A stretch of DNA of 64,000 nucleotides from Sphaerulina vaccinii (lineage: Eukaryota; Ascomycota; Dothideomycetes; Mycosphaerellales; Mycosphaerellaceae): assembly GCA_022570795.1 (NCBI GenBank), contig JAKUDP010000011.1, forward strand, positions 1,488,001 to 1,552,000, read 5' to 3'. The notes beneath the pieces are model-generated. The model was not told where the DNA came from. It searched no databases and was given only the letters and a program-made list of their open reading frames with translations. The translations under genes and the position numbers were made by a program. Shown here one piece after another: positions 42,132 to 52,377 of this stretch (position 1 is its first letter; every line of letters begins with the position of its first letter).

Positions 42132-43004
42132 TCAACTATAGTACTTCTCCGAAACCTTGTCTTTGATCGCCTCGAATCGCCACTCGCACAATTTCTTCTC
42201 TTCTTCAGTAGCGTGCTGGTGCAGCAAGCACCAGTCTTTGATCAGGTCGACCTCTGTGTCCTCGGGATTGTGAAAGGTCGATGTGCATGGATCATCGCAC
42301 GAAGAACCTGGGCGGCAATGTCTGCACTTCAGGGCCGAAATCTGTCTGCTCGCCTGAGAAAGACACTCACTCAGAAAGCCAGCTGGGTACAGTCTGCCTT
42401 TGCCGTCGACGTCGTTGTTTGGCTTCAGAACCCAACTGAGACGATGATAAACGTAAAGCGCACGCATTGGGCATGTGTGTAAGCTGTTCTGGTACAGGTG
42501 TGATAGGCAGTCTGCCGATGGAGCTGCGCTTCCAGTGATGATCTTGAGCTGTATGGCCTCGAAGATTCGGTGACGGAAGGGCAACGTGTCGAGATAGTCA
42601 GCCATGAGCCAGCACTCGTTCAATACACCGTATTTCCAGGTTGTAGCGTCTTTCTGATCGGGCAGCCCGACATGGGTAGGCCAGACAATGCCAAGCTTGA
42701 GGTTATGGATGTAATAGAGGAAGGCCGCAAATGCAGCTGGGTCGTACTGGAGGCGAAAGACGCCATCTGTTCCCTCCTTGAATCCGCCTTTGAAGGCAGC
42801 CGCCAATACCCTCGAGTGGGCCGAGACCTGCTCTCGTGAGACCGTGAAAGTCTTTGTGGATTCGCCACGAGTCGCGACGATTTTCACAGTTGTAGTGTCG
42901 TAGATTTCCGCCATGTCAAACATTGGGAGAGGATCATGGATGTGGCCGTCCAGATCAGCCTCTGACATCTTGACTTTCTTCGTCGCTGATTCCGCTTCCG
43001 ACAT
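42132..43004 (-). CDS. BTB/POZ-domain protein, first copy
   Basis: A single-exon 290-residue protein starting MSEAESATKK. The BTB fold spans about residues 20-135 (FDMAEIYDTTTVKI, FTVSREQVSAHSRVLAAAFKGGFKEG, FAAFLYYIHNLKLG). BTB domains mediate dimerisation and often bring substrates to Cullin-3 ligases; fungal single-domain members are numerous and of unknown role. The C-terminal tail (about 220-260) is Cys-rich (CRHCRPGSSCDDPC) and ends WCLLHQH...CEWRFEAIKDK; the paralog at 45600 keeps this pattern. I use the ATG at 43004; an in-frame ATG nine codons upstream is possible. Confidence 0.82.
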   Translation of the reverse strand: MSEAESATKKVKMSEADLDGHIHDPLPMFDMAEIYDTTTVKIVATRGESTKTFTVSREQVSAHSRVLAAAFKGGFKEGTDGVFRLQYDPAAFAAFLYYIHNLKLGIVWPTHVGLPDQKDATTWKYGVLNECWLMADYLDTLPFRHRIFEAIQLKIITGSAAPSADCLSHLYQNSLHTCPMRALYVYHRLSWVLKPNNDVDGKGRLYPAGFLSECLSQASRQISALKCRHCRPGSSCDDPCTSTFHNPEDTEVDLIKDWCLLHQHATEEEKKLCEWRFEAIKDKVSEKYYS

Positions 43005-43395
43005 CTTGTAGCTGATGAGCGAGTCGAGCAAGGTACAGCGGCTGTGAAATTATTGGTGGCGGGCGAGGTGGTGGTTTGTGCTGGCGGAAGTGCCGATATA
43101 AAGGAGGGCTGATGACTCGCAGTTTATGTACGATGACTGACGCGAGAGAAGGGTTGCCGCAGTGAGATTTGCAAATGTTGTGAGGTCGCTGTAAAGTGGA
43201 GTGACTGGTCGTCCTTCCCGCATTTGGCTGGGATGCCAAGCTGCCGCTCAGACATCAAGATCGCAAAGTCGAATGCCACTCGATGGCTGAAGAGTTCGAA
43301 TGTGATTCATGCCTCTACTGATACTGTCATGAAACAAGACGCTAAACGCAGCACCATCATTCAACACCTCGCTTAGCATCTACAACGCACTTTCA
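43005..43395. other. Intergenic region
   Basis: Promoter of the BTB gene and 3' flank of the Hlj1-type gene. Nothing distinct seen. Confidence 0.4.
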
Positions 43396-44421
43396 TCAAT
43401 ACCTCCCAGTTTCAGGTAACCTATACCCATAACCCTGCAGCTTCCTACAACTCGGCATCTCCATCTTCTTCGCCCTTTCTAGCTTCACCTGATCCGTGAA
43501 AAAGAATCCCATAGCCTCATTTGCCAACCGATTTCTTTGGTTCTGTTCCCACTCGCATTCAGCAGAGATGTGCCCGATGTACTTTCCTTCTGCCCTCTTA
43601 TCTAATTCCTTCCATTTCTTCACTGTAAAGTCCTGTACTTCCACCGGATTCACCCAGTAAGGGACTTTTAAGCTTGCGGATGTATGTTGTTGCGTGTGCG
43701 GCGGTACAGCGGCGTCGAAGCGCATCTGCGGTCCAGAGGTTGTGCCAGAGCTCGAGAATACACTCGATATCAAAGGTAGGATGAATAACAGCAGCAGAGG
43801 TAATAGGCCTTGCAGTGCCTGTGTGATACTCGCCGGCTGTTGTGGTTCATCGTGATTGTGCGGCCGCCTCCTAGGTCGATTACCTCCGAATTGATGTACG
43901 CGAATGCCAGGCCCCCCACCACCCATATTGAACATGAATCCTGGCCCACCGAAACCTCCTCCCAACCCACCACCTCCGCCAAAAAACTGTCGGAACAGTT
44001 CTTCGGGGCTGATTTCTTCTTCGAACATCGGCCCTCTTCTTTGCTGTGCGAAGCCACCTCCACTGAAGGGACTCGCTCCACTCGCTGCTGCACCACCACC
44101 CATTCGTGATTCAGGATCTCCGCCGAATCTATCATATTTTGTCTTCTTGTCGCTATCACTCAGAATCTGAAATGCTCTCGATACCATTTTGAACGCTTCA
44201 TCAGCTCCGGGGTAGCCATTCTTATCCGGATGTGTCAATAATGACAGTTTCCTGTACGCTTTCTTTATTTCGCTGTCTGTGGCGGTCTTTTCTACTGATA
44301 GAATCTCATAAAAGTCTGTGGGTCCGCAGCGTTTCACACGGATGACGGCGGCTTTTTGTTCGACTGTGTAGGCGCGAGAACTGGAGCCATCGTTGTGTTC
44401 GTTCTTTCGGGCGGAGGACAT
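43396..44421 (-). CDS. hlj1: ER membrane J protein, Hlj1/DNAJB12 type
   Basis: A single-exon 341-residue protein. The J domain is at about 36-105 (TDFYEILSVEKTATDSEIKKAYRKL), with HPDK near residue 63. A Gly/Phe-rich region follows (about 110-175, GGGAAASGASPFSGGG and GGGGGLGGGFGG). One membrane segment (LLPLLLLFILPLISSVF) is near 210-226. The C-terminal DUF1977-like region includes VPYWVNPVEV and ECEWEQNQRNRL. Proteins of this layout sit in the ER membrane with the J domain in the cytosol, recruit Hsp70 and assist degradation of misfolded membrane proteins. The length matches the family. Confidence 0.92.
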   Translation of the reverse strand: MSSARKNEHNDGSSSRAYTVEQKAAVIRVKRCGPTDFYEILSVEKTATDSEIKKAYRKLSLLTHPDKNGYPGADEAFKMVSRAFQILSDSDKKTKYDRFGGDPESRMGGGAAASGASPFSGGGFAQQRRGPMFEEEISPEELFRQFFGGGGGLGGGFGGPGFMFNMGGGGPGIRVHQFGGNRPRRRPHNHDEPQQPASITQALQGLLPLLLLFILPLISSVFSSSGTTSGPQMRFDAAVPPHTQQHTSASLKVPYWVNPVEVQDFTVKKWKELDKRAEGKYIGHISAECEWEQNQRNRLANEAMGFFFTDQVKLERAKKMEMPSCRKLQGYGYRLPETGRY

Positions 44422-44773
44422 TGTTGATTATGGTTGCGCTGGATGCGCGGCAGCGTGTGGGAGGAGCGCAGTCGGTGGGGCGGAGAAGATGGAGATCAGA
44501 TCATCGATTGTGTGTCCTCTTGATTGAATCTGTCGAGTTCTGTTCGCTGGGTGAGGTGATATGATGTTCGTCTGATATGGACAGATCGACATTCGAGGAT
44601 GTGGATGTTGACAGGGTCTCGGGCGTACTTTCATCCGACGCTATGGATGGTTCATGACGTGCATTCACTTCACTTTCAAGAGACTTGAAGAACCTGGCTC
44701 TTGCATGTGACAGACATTGAGCTCTCTCAGCCAGTCTCAGCATCCTTCCACGAATTTATCGACACAGCTCACG
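44422..44773. promoter_or_regulatory. Divergent promoter region, Hlj1-type and Aim19-like genes
   Basis: A 352-bp space between outward-facing starts. A minus-strand frame covers part of it without motifs. No site assigned. Confidence 0.4.
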
Positions 44774-45250
44774 ATGCCTATGCCAGGTGAGCTTCCCAAG
44801 GATGCTGAAGAAGCCAAACAAGGTCTCTTCCAATATGCTAAAGCATGGGGTGGTAAGTTTATCTTCTCCTTCTACATTGATACCGCCATACTGATCAGTC
44901 CTGCTGTAGAGAACCCTCTTCCCGCAACTCTTCTCGCCACTTTGATCTCCGCCCAACATCTGCGACCATTCCAAACACTTCCCATGCTCTTCCCTCCGAT
45001 CCTGATCTTCTCGTCCTACCTGAACGTCCAAGGCTTCAAGAAAGACAGCGCAGGATTAATGAGCGCATGGTCAATGGCATACTTTGTTCTGGCGAGAAGG
45101 AGACAAGTGAAGTTGGGTCAGAAGTTGACTGCGAGAGGAGTCACGCGAGGTGTGACGATGGGATTGTGTGCGGTGAATGCTGTGGCTGGTGGGTGGGCTT
45201 ATTGGAAGGGGAATAGGGACGAGAAGCCAAAGCCGTTGGTTGGAGGATGA
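44774..45250 (+). CDS. Small membrane protein resembling Aim19
   Basis: Two exons: 44774-44852 and 44910-45250, 139 residues. The 57-nt intron (GTAAGT, ACTGAT, TGTAG) joins YAKAWG to ENPLPATLL. The protein has hydrophobic segments around ATLLATLISAQHL, MLFPPILIFSSYL, LMSAWSMAYFVLA and MGLCAVNAVAGGWAY, giving a small multi-pass membrane protein. The order of blocks (PLPATLL, QHLRP, KDSAG, LARRR, TARG) recalls the fungal mitochondrial Aim19 family; this is from memory and not certain. The intron is a multiple of three and has no stop, so an unspliced mRNA would encode an extra 19-residue hydrophobic piece. Confidence 0.7.
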   Translation: MPMPGELPKDAEEAKQGLFQYAKAWGGKFIFSFYIDTAILISPAVENPLPATLLATLISAQHLRPFQTLPMLFPPILIFSSYLNVQGFKKDSAGLMSAWSMAYFVLARRRQVKLGQKLTARGVTRGVTMGLCAVNAVAGGWAYWKGNRDEKPKPLVGG

Positions 45251-45599
45251 AGGGGACGAGGTTACAATCTGATGGGATACAGAAGGACGCGAATAGGTGT
45301 ATGAGCTGCCATCAGAGCAGGCTGGGAACAAGAAGCTGTCCAGATTGTGGCAGCAAGTGTACAGTATGTAAGACTATGTACAAAAGGCTGATGAGCTGAC
45401 TACAGACGCTGCTCCATATCACAGCTTATGTGAGTGCGAATGGCGAGACTTGAGACTGCCAAGGATTGGTGTTGTTTGCTTTTTCGACTTCTCCGCGCCC
45501 ACCACAAACATCCTTCTTCACGTCTCACGAGGACGCGACTCGACCTCTCTCCGCCAACCGACCAAAATCACGCTCGTGCGCGGCACCACCACCAAAACA
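45251..45599. other. Intergenic region
   Basis: Three-prime flank of the Aim19-like gene and leader of the second BTB gene. A GTAAGA...CTGACTACAG set at 45366-45407 looks like a short leader or alternative intron. Confidence 0.35.
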
Positions 45600-46450
45600 A
45601 TGTCGGATGCTCATGAGGTGGAGAAGCTGAACACAATGGTTCACGGCCTGTCCATCAACTACGACATGGCCCAACTCTACTACCGCAGATGATCAGAATC
45701 AATGACATCTGCTCCGTCGAGCCAGAACTCCAGGACACCTTCCTAGTCCCTGGCACCTTTCTAGCCCCTGCCGAAATGCTCTGCGCTCACTCCGAGTACT
45801 TCCGCGCCATCATCAAGGACGGCTTCGAAGAATCGGCGGCCAACGAAGTCAACATCACGAACTCAAACAAACATGTCTTCAAGGTCTTCTTGTCCTTCAT
45901 CTACAAGGGGAAGCTGGAGCTGCCCTCCAACGGCTGGGCCGAAGGCTGGTCCTGGGACTTCCTCCTCGACCTTTACCTGTTTGCTCAGTACTACCTTGCC
46001 GCCGGCTTCCAGAATCGCATCATCGAGAAAATGCAGATCAAGGTCTTCCAGAAGCAGCCAGAAGCTGGGACAGCTCCTCCGATCCACTTCTTTGACAGAG
46101 CATACGCCGACACCAACCGTGGCTCGCCATTGCGCCGACTGCTTGCCTACATTCGTCTCAACTCAAGGCATAACGAGGGAGAAGTCGAGACCGATTACAA
46201 CGACGCCCTGCCAGCGGAGATGCTATCTGAATGTCTGCAATTGGCGATGGCGAAGTTTCCCGATCGCCTATGCAAGACTTGCACCGATGGCCTGTGTTTC
46301 AGCTGTAGGCCCTGCAACCTGAGGGACGATTGGTGTCATTTCCATGAGCACGGTGACGACGATCTGGCAAAAAAGCAGTGTAAGCAGAGATTGGAGGCTA
46401 TGGCTTGGCGATTCGAGCAGGCAAAGGAGGCGGCAAAGGAGGGCGAGTGA
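45600..46450 (+). pseudogene. BTB/POZ-domain protein, second copy, with a frame break
   Basis: The first 30 codons from ATG 45600 (MSDAHEVEKLN...NYDMAQLYYR) end at a TGA (45690-45692). The remaining 253 codons begin at an ATG (45689) that overlaps that stop as ATGA, in the next frame. NYDMAQLYY corresponds to MFDMAEIYD of the paralog at 42132, and the second frame continues directly with the rest of the BTB fold (VPGTFLAPAEMLCAHSEYFRAIIKDGFEE, FLSFIYKGKLELP) and the Cys-rich tail (CKTCTDGLCFSCRPC...WCHFHEH). So one ancestral frame has been split by an indel. An intron 45638-45687 (GTTCAC...CGCAG) could bypass it but would remove conserved residues and has a weak donor. Options: pseudogene, sequence error, termination-reinitiation at ATGA, or a shorter protein from 45689. 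Confidence 0.65.
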
Positions 46451-47230
46451 CGGCGAAGATGAGAACAAGACCAATACCGAGCGCTAGCTCGGACGATTGA
46501 GCAGATGACTACGCTATGGACCAGCTGGACATGCTCTTACGCCATCGGAAGTGGATCGCAGAGACAACGCCACTGTGTCCTGGAATGAACCGAATGCTTC
46601 ACAGCGAGCAGAATGTAGAGCGAGCTTGAGAGTCCATAACATCAGTGGTTCCATCAATCGAGATATGAATACCAGCAGTACTTGCTGCATTCGTCTCTTG
46701 CTCATCTCGGGATCCTCCTTTCTACGCAGCGACATACTTCCTTTGTGCTTCTCGTGCCGGTTCGCCATTATCTTCTTCCGTCTATCACTCCTCACTCTCC
46801 TCCAACTCGCCATGCTTCCTCTGTGCTTGACATCGAAGTCCTCCCATCCCCGAAACCCGTGCTTGAGATAAGCATGTTGCTCTTCTTTCGCAATTCCCTC
46901 CAATGCATCCAACTTCAGTTTTGCTTACTGATGTCCTTATGACTCTTGCCAGGTTGGGTGCCTCACTCTCATCGTGTACTCGAGGTTGGCTGATAGCATA
47001 TCCACTAGCCCTGGTTTGTTCTGCTGCGCTGCGCTCCAGGTGGCAGCCGATGCCCTGGCAGGCCGGACATGGCCTGCTGACATGTTATCGAGAGATTGGG
47101 AGAGTCGAAGAGTGATAGTGTGAGCGATCTGTAGTGGATGACAGCTTCAGTGTTGTGGCTAGAGCTTGCTGCATTGCCAGACTAGAGGTATGGATAGCCC
47201 ACGAGCGCAGAATATCAGGATCAATTGTAT
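46451..47230. other. Intergenic region with one weak open frame
   Basis: A minus-strand frame (46912-46514) has a charged, protein-like N-terminal half (GFRGWEDFDVKHRGS, RRKKIMANRHEKHKGS) but begins with a non-ATG codon and shows no family. I do not call it a gene. The 55-bp repeat begins at the right edge. Confidence 0.3.
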
Positions 47231-47505
47231 TGGCTATTTTGAGTGTGGAAAGGTCGATGTATTGGGGTTCGTCGTTTCGAGGTGATGGTCATTCTGAGTG
47301 TGGAAAGGTTGATGTATTGGGGTTCGTCGTTTCGAGTTGATGGCCATTTTGAGTGTGGAAAGGTTGATGTATTGGGGTTCGTCGTTTCGAGGTGATGGCC
47401 ATTTTGAGTGTGGAAAGGTGGATGTATTGGGGTTCGTCGTTTCGAGGTGATGGCCATTTTGAGTGTGGGAAGGTGGATGTATTGGGGTTCGTCGTTTCGT
47501 TGTGG
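47231..47505 (-). repeat. Minisatellite, five 55-bp units, related to the casein kinase I leader
   Basis: Units begin at 47231, 47286, 47341, 47396 and 47451, each TGGCCATTTTGAGTGTGGAA or a close variant. The reverse complement of a unit aligns base for base, without gaps, to 50767-50821: the last 48 bases of the casein kinase I leader plus its ATGGCGA. Identity by eye is about four in five. So the unit derives from, or shares an ancestor with, that translation start region. Confidence 0.88.
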
Positions 47506-47909
47506 GGTTTGGGCCGCAAGATACGGGAAGGCACGCTTGATCAACGCGCAGGCGCTCTTGGTGTATACGCTGTTGGTGCGACTGCCGCGAGTTGCGGGGA
47601 GACGTGCCGTACTGCGCATGGCGACCGTATTGGAGAAGTTAGAGTGGTCGATGTCTTTGGAGGTGCGCGAGGTTGCTAGTGCGAGCTGAGGGAAGCTACG
47701 CGCGAAGAAGGCCTATTGCTTTTTTCTTCTGAAACTCCATCGGAGCTGTTGCTTTTCCTTCATTGCTTGTAGGTACAGAGGCTGCGCTGTCGTGGACTTT
47801 GATCGCAGGTCAGGCTTTAGGAAGCGGGAAGATCGTGACATCGTGTGTTGGCCATTATGCGTTCGTTGAGGATCTGGTGTCTCGTGTTTGTGTCGACCAT
47901 TGTACATTC

Positions 47910-47965
47910 GCGACGACGTTGCTTGAGGAGGCTGTATTGGCCATTGTGCATTCTGAGAATGAGAG
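47910..47965 (-). repeat. Inverted copy of casein kinase I start codon region
   Basis: The reverse complement reads ATGGCCAATACAGCCTCCTC and encodes MANTASSSNVV, identical to the casein kinase I N-terminus encoded from 50815. No kinase sequence follows. Confidence 0.7.
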
Positions 47966-48261
47966 GATGCCCAGCGCACAGAAGCTATTGCAGAGCACCA
48001 GAACCAACGTTTCGACCGACTCCAAGCCGAGCTCTTCCAGCGGCAAGCACAAGTCGCCCACAACCTCGCCGGCCCGCCATGGAGATCCAATCCCATATGC
48101 TCCAGCCGTGCGGGCTCGATCTGCGGCAGTTCGCCGTCAACCCCGACCGCGCCTGAGCCCAAATGAGGAGCCAATGAAGGCAGGTGCACACTCGATTCGC
48201 AACGCCGGAGCAACACCCGGAAGCAGACAAGCAAGAGAGATTTCTTGCAGCAGGTCTTGTT

Positions 48262-48490
48262 ACACACCTGCGCCGCTGAACCACTTGGCACCAGAGCTGC
48301 TGGAAGAGGCGGCATTGGCCATCTTGAGTGCGGAAAGGTTGATGTATTGGGGTTCGTCGTTTCGAGGTGAGGTTCGAGGTGTGAGGTGTGGGAAGGCGCG
48401 TTCGATGAACTTCATCTTGGCGGCTGCTGTTGCTGTTTCGTGTTTGTTCGTTCTTTCCTTCTACAGATTGTAAAATTGGTGTATGTATGA
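48262..48490 (-). repeat. Inverted copy of casein kinase I promoter-leader-start
   Basis: The reverse complement resembles 50638-50850 through ACACCAATTTTACA, the ACGAACAA...AAACAGCAA stretch, GCGCGCYTTYCC, CGAACCCC-ATACATCAACC and then ATGGCCAATGCCGCCTC. This is the longest copy and includes leader as well as the first codons. Confidence 0.65.
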
Positions 48491-48639
48491 GAGGTGGTGT
48501 CGTTGGTTTGAGGTGTGGTTTCGACGGTCAGCTGGGGGAATGGTGATCGTTCGTGTCTTGAGGGTTTCTGTCATGTCGATGACAGCTCGCTCTTCTGTCT
48601 GCGCGTTCTGAGAGGGTGATATGTTGTGGACGCGGAGGA

Positions 48640-48745
48640 GGCTGAATTGGCCATTTTGCGTTCTGGGAGGGTGCTGGAGGACGCTGTGTTGGCCGTTTTG
48701 CGTTCGTTGAGGTGCATGTATCGGAGTTCGTCAATTGGAGGTGAG
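48640..48745 (-). repeat. Double copy of casein kinase I start region
   Basis: The reverse complement contains two successive versions of the (A/G)ATGGCCAA-CAGCCTCCTC motif, encoding TANTASSS and MANSASS, preceded by a CGAACTCCGATACATGCACC leader-like segment. Diverged. Confidence 0.55.
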
Positions 48746-49458
48746 GTTTTGGGGCTTGCCGTGTGCATAGTGCGAGTATTGATGGTGGTGAAGGTGTAAT
48801 GCGTAGGTGCGGTGCGTTGAATGAGCATGATAGGAGTGGGCCAGACGATGGGAAGCAAGCAATTGAGCTGAGCCGCCATTGCCCTGTGTGACTCCTTCCT
48901 GACGACCCACATGTCATAACACGCTAGTGCACTAGCGCACTTCTTGTGAGTATAAGTACTTCCCCTCTCATCATCTGCAACGCTTACTATTTGCCACAAC
49001 CTTCGACGCGCATTCCCTCATCTCCTGGTCGCCAGCCATCGATCACTTAGCTACCTTGCTGGGTATCGGAGGCTGGTGTGCTTGCTATATCTTTGTGGAG
49101 AGCACCGTAGATGAGTAGAACCAATGTACGACTCTGGGTGTGGCTGGTGTCATGTCGCTACTGCTGGAGTGGTACAGGTTCGTGAAAATAGCGCAAGAGC
49201 GCCACTTAAAATGGGATGAATGTGTGCTGCAAGGCCCTGCTTGGGTTTGTGATTAGCACTTGTCGCCTTCCCACGCTCGGCCGCTCGGATTCGTCAACGT
49301 TTCGCGAAGAAGAGTGGCCAACGACAGTGGCAAATCAATATGCAGGGGGATTTGCAGAAGCCCGAATATCATGCTTCCAGAGAAAGCTCGAGGTCACGTG
49401 AAACTGGGCGCTCCGTGTCCAGACCTTTTAGGCTAGTCACCACATGATCGCTCCAAAG

Positions 49459-50527
49459 GGCTTGGAGGAAGCATGCCGACAGAGACGAAATGATTCGCAC
49501 TTTCGCCATCTGCATCAGCTAAAGCATGTCGAATCTTAACAGCACCCGATCGATATCGAGTCGGCCTCAGGAAAGGTTCTGGGTTCCGAGTTGAAGTCGG
49601 AATGGTCGCTTATTCCAGGGTTTGTCGGCTGGATCGTTGCATGATCGCCTTGCGGGGCTTGAAGTGAACATGCCGACAGAGACATGACGATCCGTATGTC
49701 TGCAGACTGATAACATACCAGACATGCTATCTCCGGACAGGGCAAGAAGCAGAAAGACCACGTCTTCAGAGAGCCTGTCTAGCAGTGCTCTCTCCATTCC
49801 CAGGCGGTAGCTGCTCGGCCATCGACTTTCCGCTTCTCTGGGCTTGGAGGAAGCGAGCCGACAGAGAGGAAGCGAGCTGTGTCTCTTGACAAGCGCTGAT
49901 CAAGGCATGATATCTCTCGATGAGATGCGGGAAGGAATTCAAGGCGTGTTGAGAGAGACTGTCCGATGAATCTCTCTCCGTTCTCAGATGTCGTCGGCTC
50001 ATCCGTCGACTATCCGCATTGCTGAGCTTGGAGGGAGCCAACTGACAGAGACGTGACGAGCTGTGTCTCTGCGGAGAGGTGTTGACCAAGGTGTTCCATA
50101 TCCAGACAGGGTGCTAGCAGGAATTGAAGGCGTCTTCAGAGAGGTCGTTCGATAGGGCTCTCAGATATCCAGATTTATCCGCTTGACCGCTGACTCTTCG
50201 CTCTCCTGGGCTTGGAGGACGCATGTCGACAAAGAGGATACCATATATGTCTCTGCAAACAGGCACTGGCAATGGTATGATAGCTTCAGACAGGGTGAAA
50301 TCGAAATTATCATCAATCTTCAGAGAAGAGTCAAAAGACTCCCGATGGCGCTCTCTGATCTCCAATTTCATCGGCTGAAGCGACGACTTTTCGCATTGCT
50401 TGGCTTGGAATTGGCATATCGACAAAGACAATACGGACCGTATCTCTGCAAATAGGCACTGACCATGGTATGCTAGCGACGGACAGGGCGAAAACAGAGA
50501 TGAAATCGGTTTTCAGAGAGGAGATGT
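49459..50527 (+). repeat. Second tandem array, six diverged ~190-bp units
   Basis: Units begin with GGGCTTGGAGGAAGCATGCC or a variant at 49459, 49656, 49839, 50023, 50208 and 50400. Spacing is 197, 183, 184, 185 and 192 bp. Later shared blocks include GTCTCTGCA, GACAGGG, TCTTCAGAGAG and GTCGGCT...CG. Identity between units is modest. No TATA, A box or conserved T-run is seen, unlike the 33.5-kb array. Short minus-strand frames cross the units (with CRDTVRIVFVDM and CRDIYGILFVDM), so ancient coding repeats are possible. Confidence 0.75.
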
Positions 50528-50814
50528 GGTTGACCGCCAAGACGGGTCAGTCGGGAGCCGGCAAGTCCCGTAGCTTCCTCCCCTTCTTCCTTCCTTGCTC
50601 ACGTCTCCAGCTCTCCTTCCTCTCATAGATACACCAATTTTACATTTTGGCAAGCACGAACAACCACACACCAAACAGCAAGAGCAACGTGACAATGCAT
50701 TTCTAGAAGAGATTCAGCAAGAGCGTGTGCTCTTTCCTCGAGCGCGCTTTCCCCCACATCAGAACCTCACCTCCCGCCAACGAACCCCGATACATCAACC
50801 TTCCCACTCTCAAA

Positions 50815-52377
50815 ATGGCGAATACCGCCTCCTCCAGCAACGTCGTCGGCGTCCACTACCGCGTCGGCAAGAAAATTGGGTATGTGCACGCTCACCGCCG
50901 CCTCCAGAGGCCTCACTGACACGTTGACAGCGAGGGCAGCTTCGGCGTCATCTTCGAGGGCACCAACCTCTTGAACAACACACAAGTCGCCATCAAATTC
51001 GAGCCGCGTAAGAGCGACGCTCCACAGCTTCGCGATGAATACCGCACATACAAAATCCTCGTCGGATGTCGTAAGTTGACACCTCCGCCGTTTCACCGCC
51101 TTGCAGCACGCTAACCGAGGACCAGCGGGCATACCAAACGTGTACTACTTCGGACAAGAAGGCCTACACAACATACTGGTCATTGGTAAGTCTCTCCACT
51201 CCCTCCAGCACCGCGACACGTCGCATCTTCTCACGGCGCGTCCTTGTTTGTGCACGTGACAACTGGCTGACCTCACCTCATCGCAGACTTACTCGGCCCA
51301 TCCCTCGAGGACCTCTTCGACCACTGCAACCGCCGATTCTCCGTCAAAACCGTGGTCATGGTCGCCAAACAAATGCTCTCACGCGTGCAGACCATCCACG
51401 AGAAGAACCTCATCTACCGCGACATCAAACCAGACAACTTCCTGATTGGCCGCCCAAACACCAAAGCACAGAACGTTATCCACGTTGTCGATTTTGGAAT
51501 GGCGAAGCAATACAGAGATCCAAAGACGAAGCAACACATACCATACCGTGAGCGCAAGTCATTGTCGGGCACTGCAAGATACATGTCCATCAACACACAT
51601 CTCGGTCGTGAGCAGTCGAGACGTGACGACTTGGAAGCTCTTGGACATGTCTTTATGTACTTCCTGCGTGGAGGTCTCCCATGGCAAGGTCTCAAGGCTG
51701 CGACTAATAAACAAAAGTACGAGAAGATCGGGGAGAAGAAGCAGACTACTGCGATCAAGGACTTGTGTGAGGGCTACCCAGAGGAGTTCAACAAGTACCT
51801 GTCATACGTTCGCAACCTGGGCTTCGAGGACACTCCAGACTACGACTACTTGCGCGATCTCTTCACCAAGGCCCTCCAGAACACTGGAGAGGTTGAAGAT
51901 GGCGAGTATGACTGGATGAAACTCAACAACGGAAAGGGCTGGGATGTCCCAACCCGCCCATCTGCCGCCGCTGGTCACCGCGAGCAAGGCAACCCTTCTA
52001 ACGCGGACCTTCACCGCAACAACATCAACCGGGCATCGAACACTCCACAAATTGACAAGGAGAAGCCGCTTCCAAGCAAGCCAGGCGCCGTTCGTCAACC
52101 CACCAACCAAAGAGCCCAGCCCGCAAGACGTCCACAGAACAGTCAGGACTTGGGCAAACGTGGCAGCGGCATGCAACTGGACTCAGCCGACCACCGTAGC
52201 ACGGCAGCACAGTTCCAGAACAGCCGCGCCGATCTCACTCGAGCCGGCACCCCAAGCGGTGTCAACGCTCAACCACAATCCGCAAACGCAAACGCTCAGA
52301 GACCTGCCCAGACACAGCAGCCAGAGCCCAAGCAAGGAGCCATTCAGAAGCTCTTCAAGACACTATGCTGCGGCTAG
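50815..52377 (+). CDS. Casein kinase I, membrane-anchored YCK/CkiA type
   Basis: Four exons: 50815-50879, 50931-51070, 51126-51185 and 51287-52377; 451 residues. Introns are 51, 55, 101 nt plus a regular set of GTATGT/GTAAGT donors. The kinase domain runs from about 11 to 290: GEGSFGVIFEG glycine loop, VAIKFEP lysine, YRDIKPDNFLIG catalytic loop and DFGMAKQY; SGTARYMSINTH replaces APE as in all CK1. The C-terminal third is Asn/Gln/Pro/Ala-rich and disordered. The protein ends KLFKTLCCG, the Cys pair that is palmitoylated in yeast Yck1/2, placing it at the plasma membrane. It acts in polarity, endocytosis and glucose signalling. The same frame stays open for 199 codons after the TAG (see next entry), and its leader is copied several times at 47-49 kb. 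Confidence 0.95.

Noticed and set aside
47221..47619. A repetitive protein encoded by the 55-bp minisatellite
   Set aside because: The unit is not a multiple of three, so each copy is read in a different frame; the open frame is a by-product of the repeat.
49459..50527. CRISPR-like or satellite centromere array
   Set aside because: Units are long, strongly diverged and only six; there are no short identical repeats with unique spacers.
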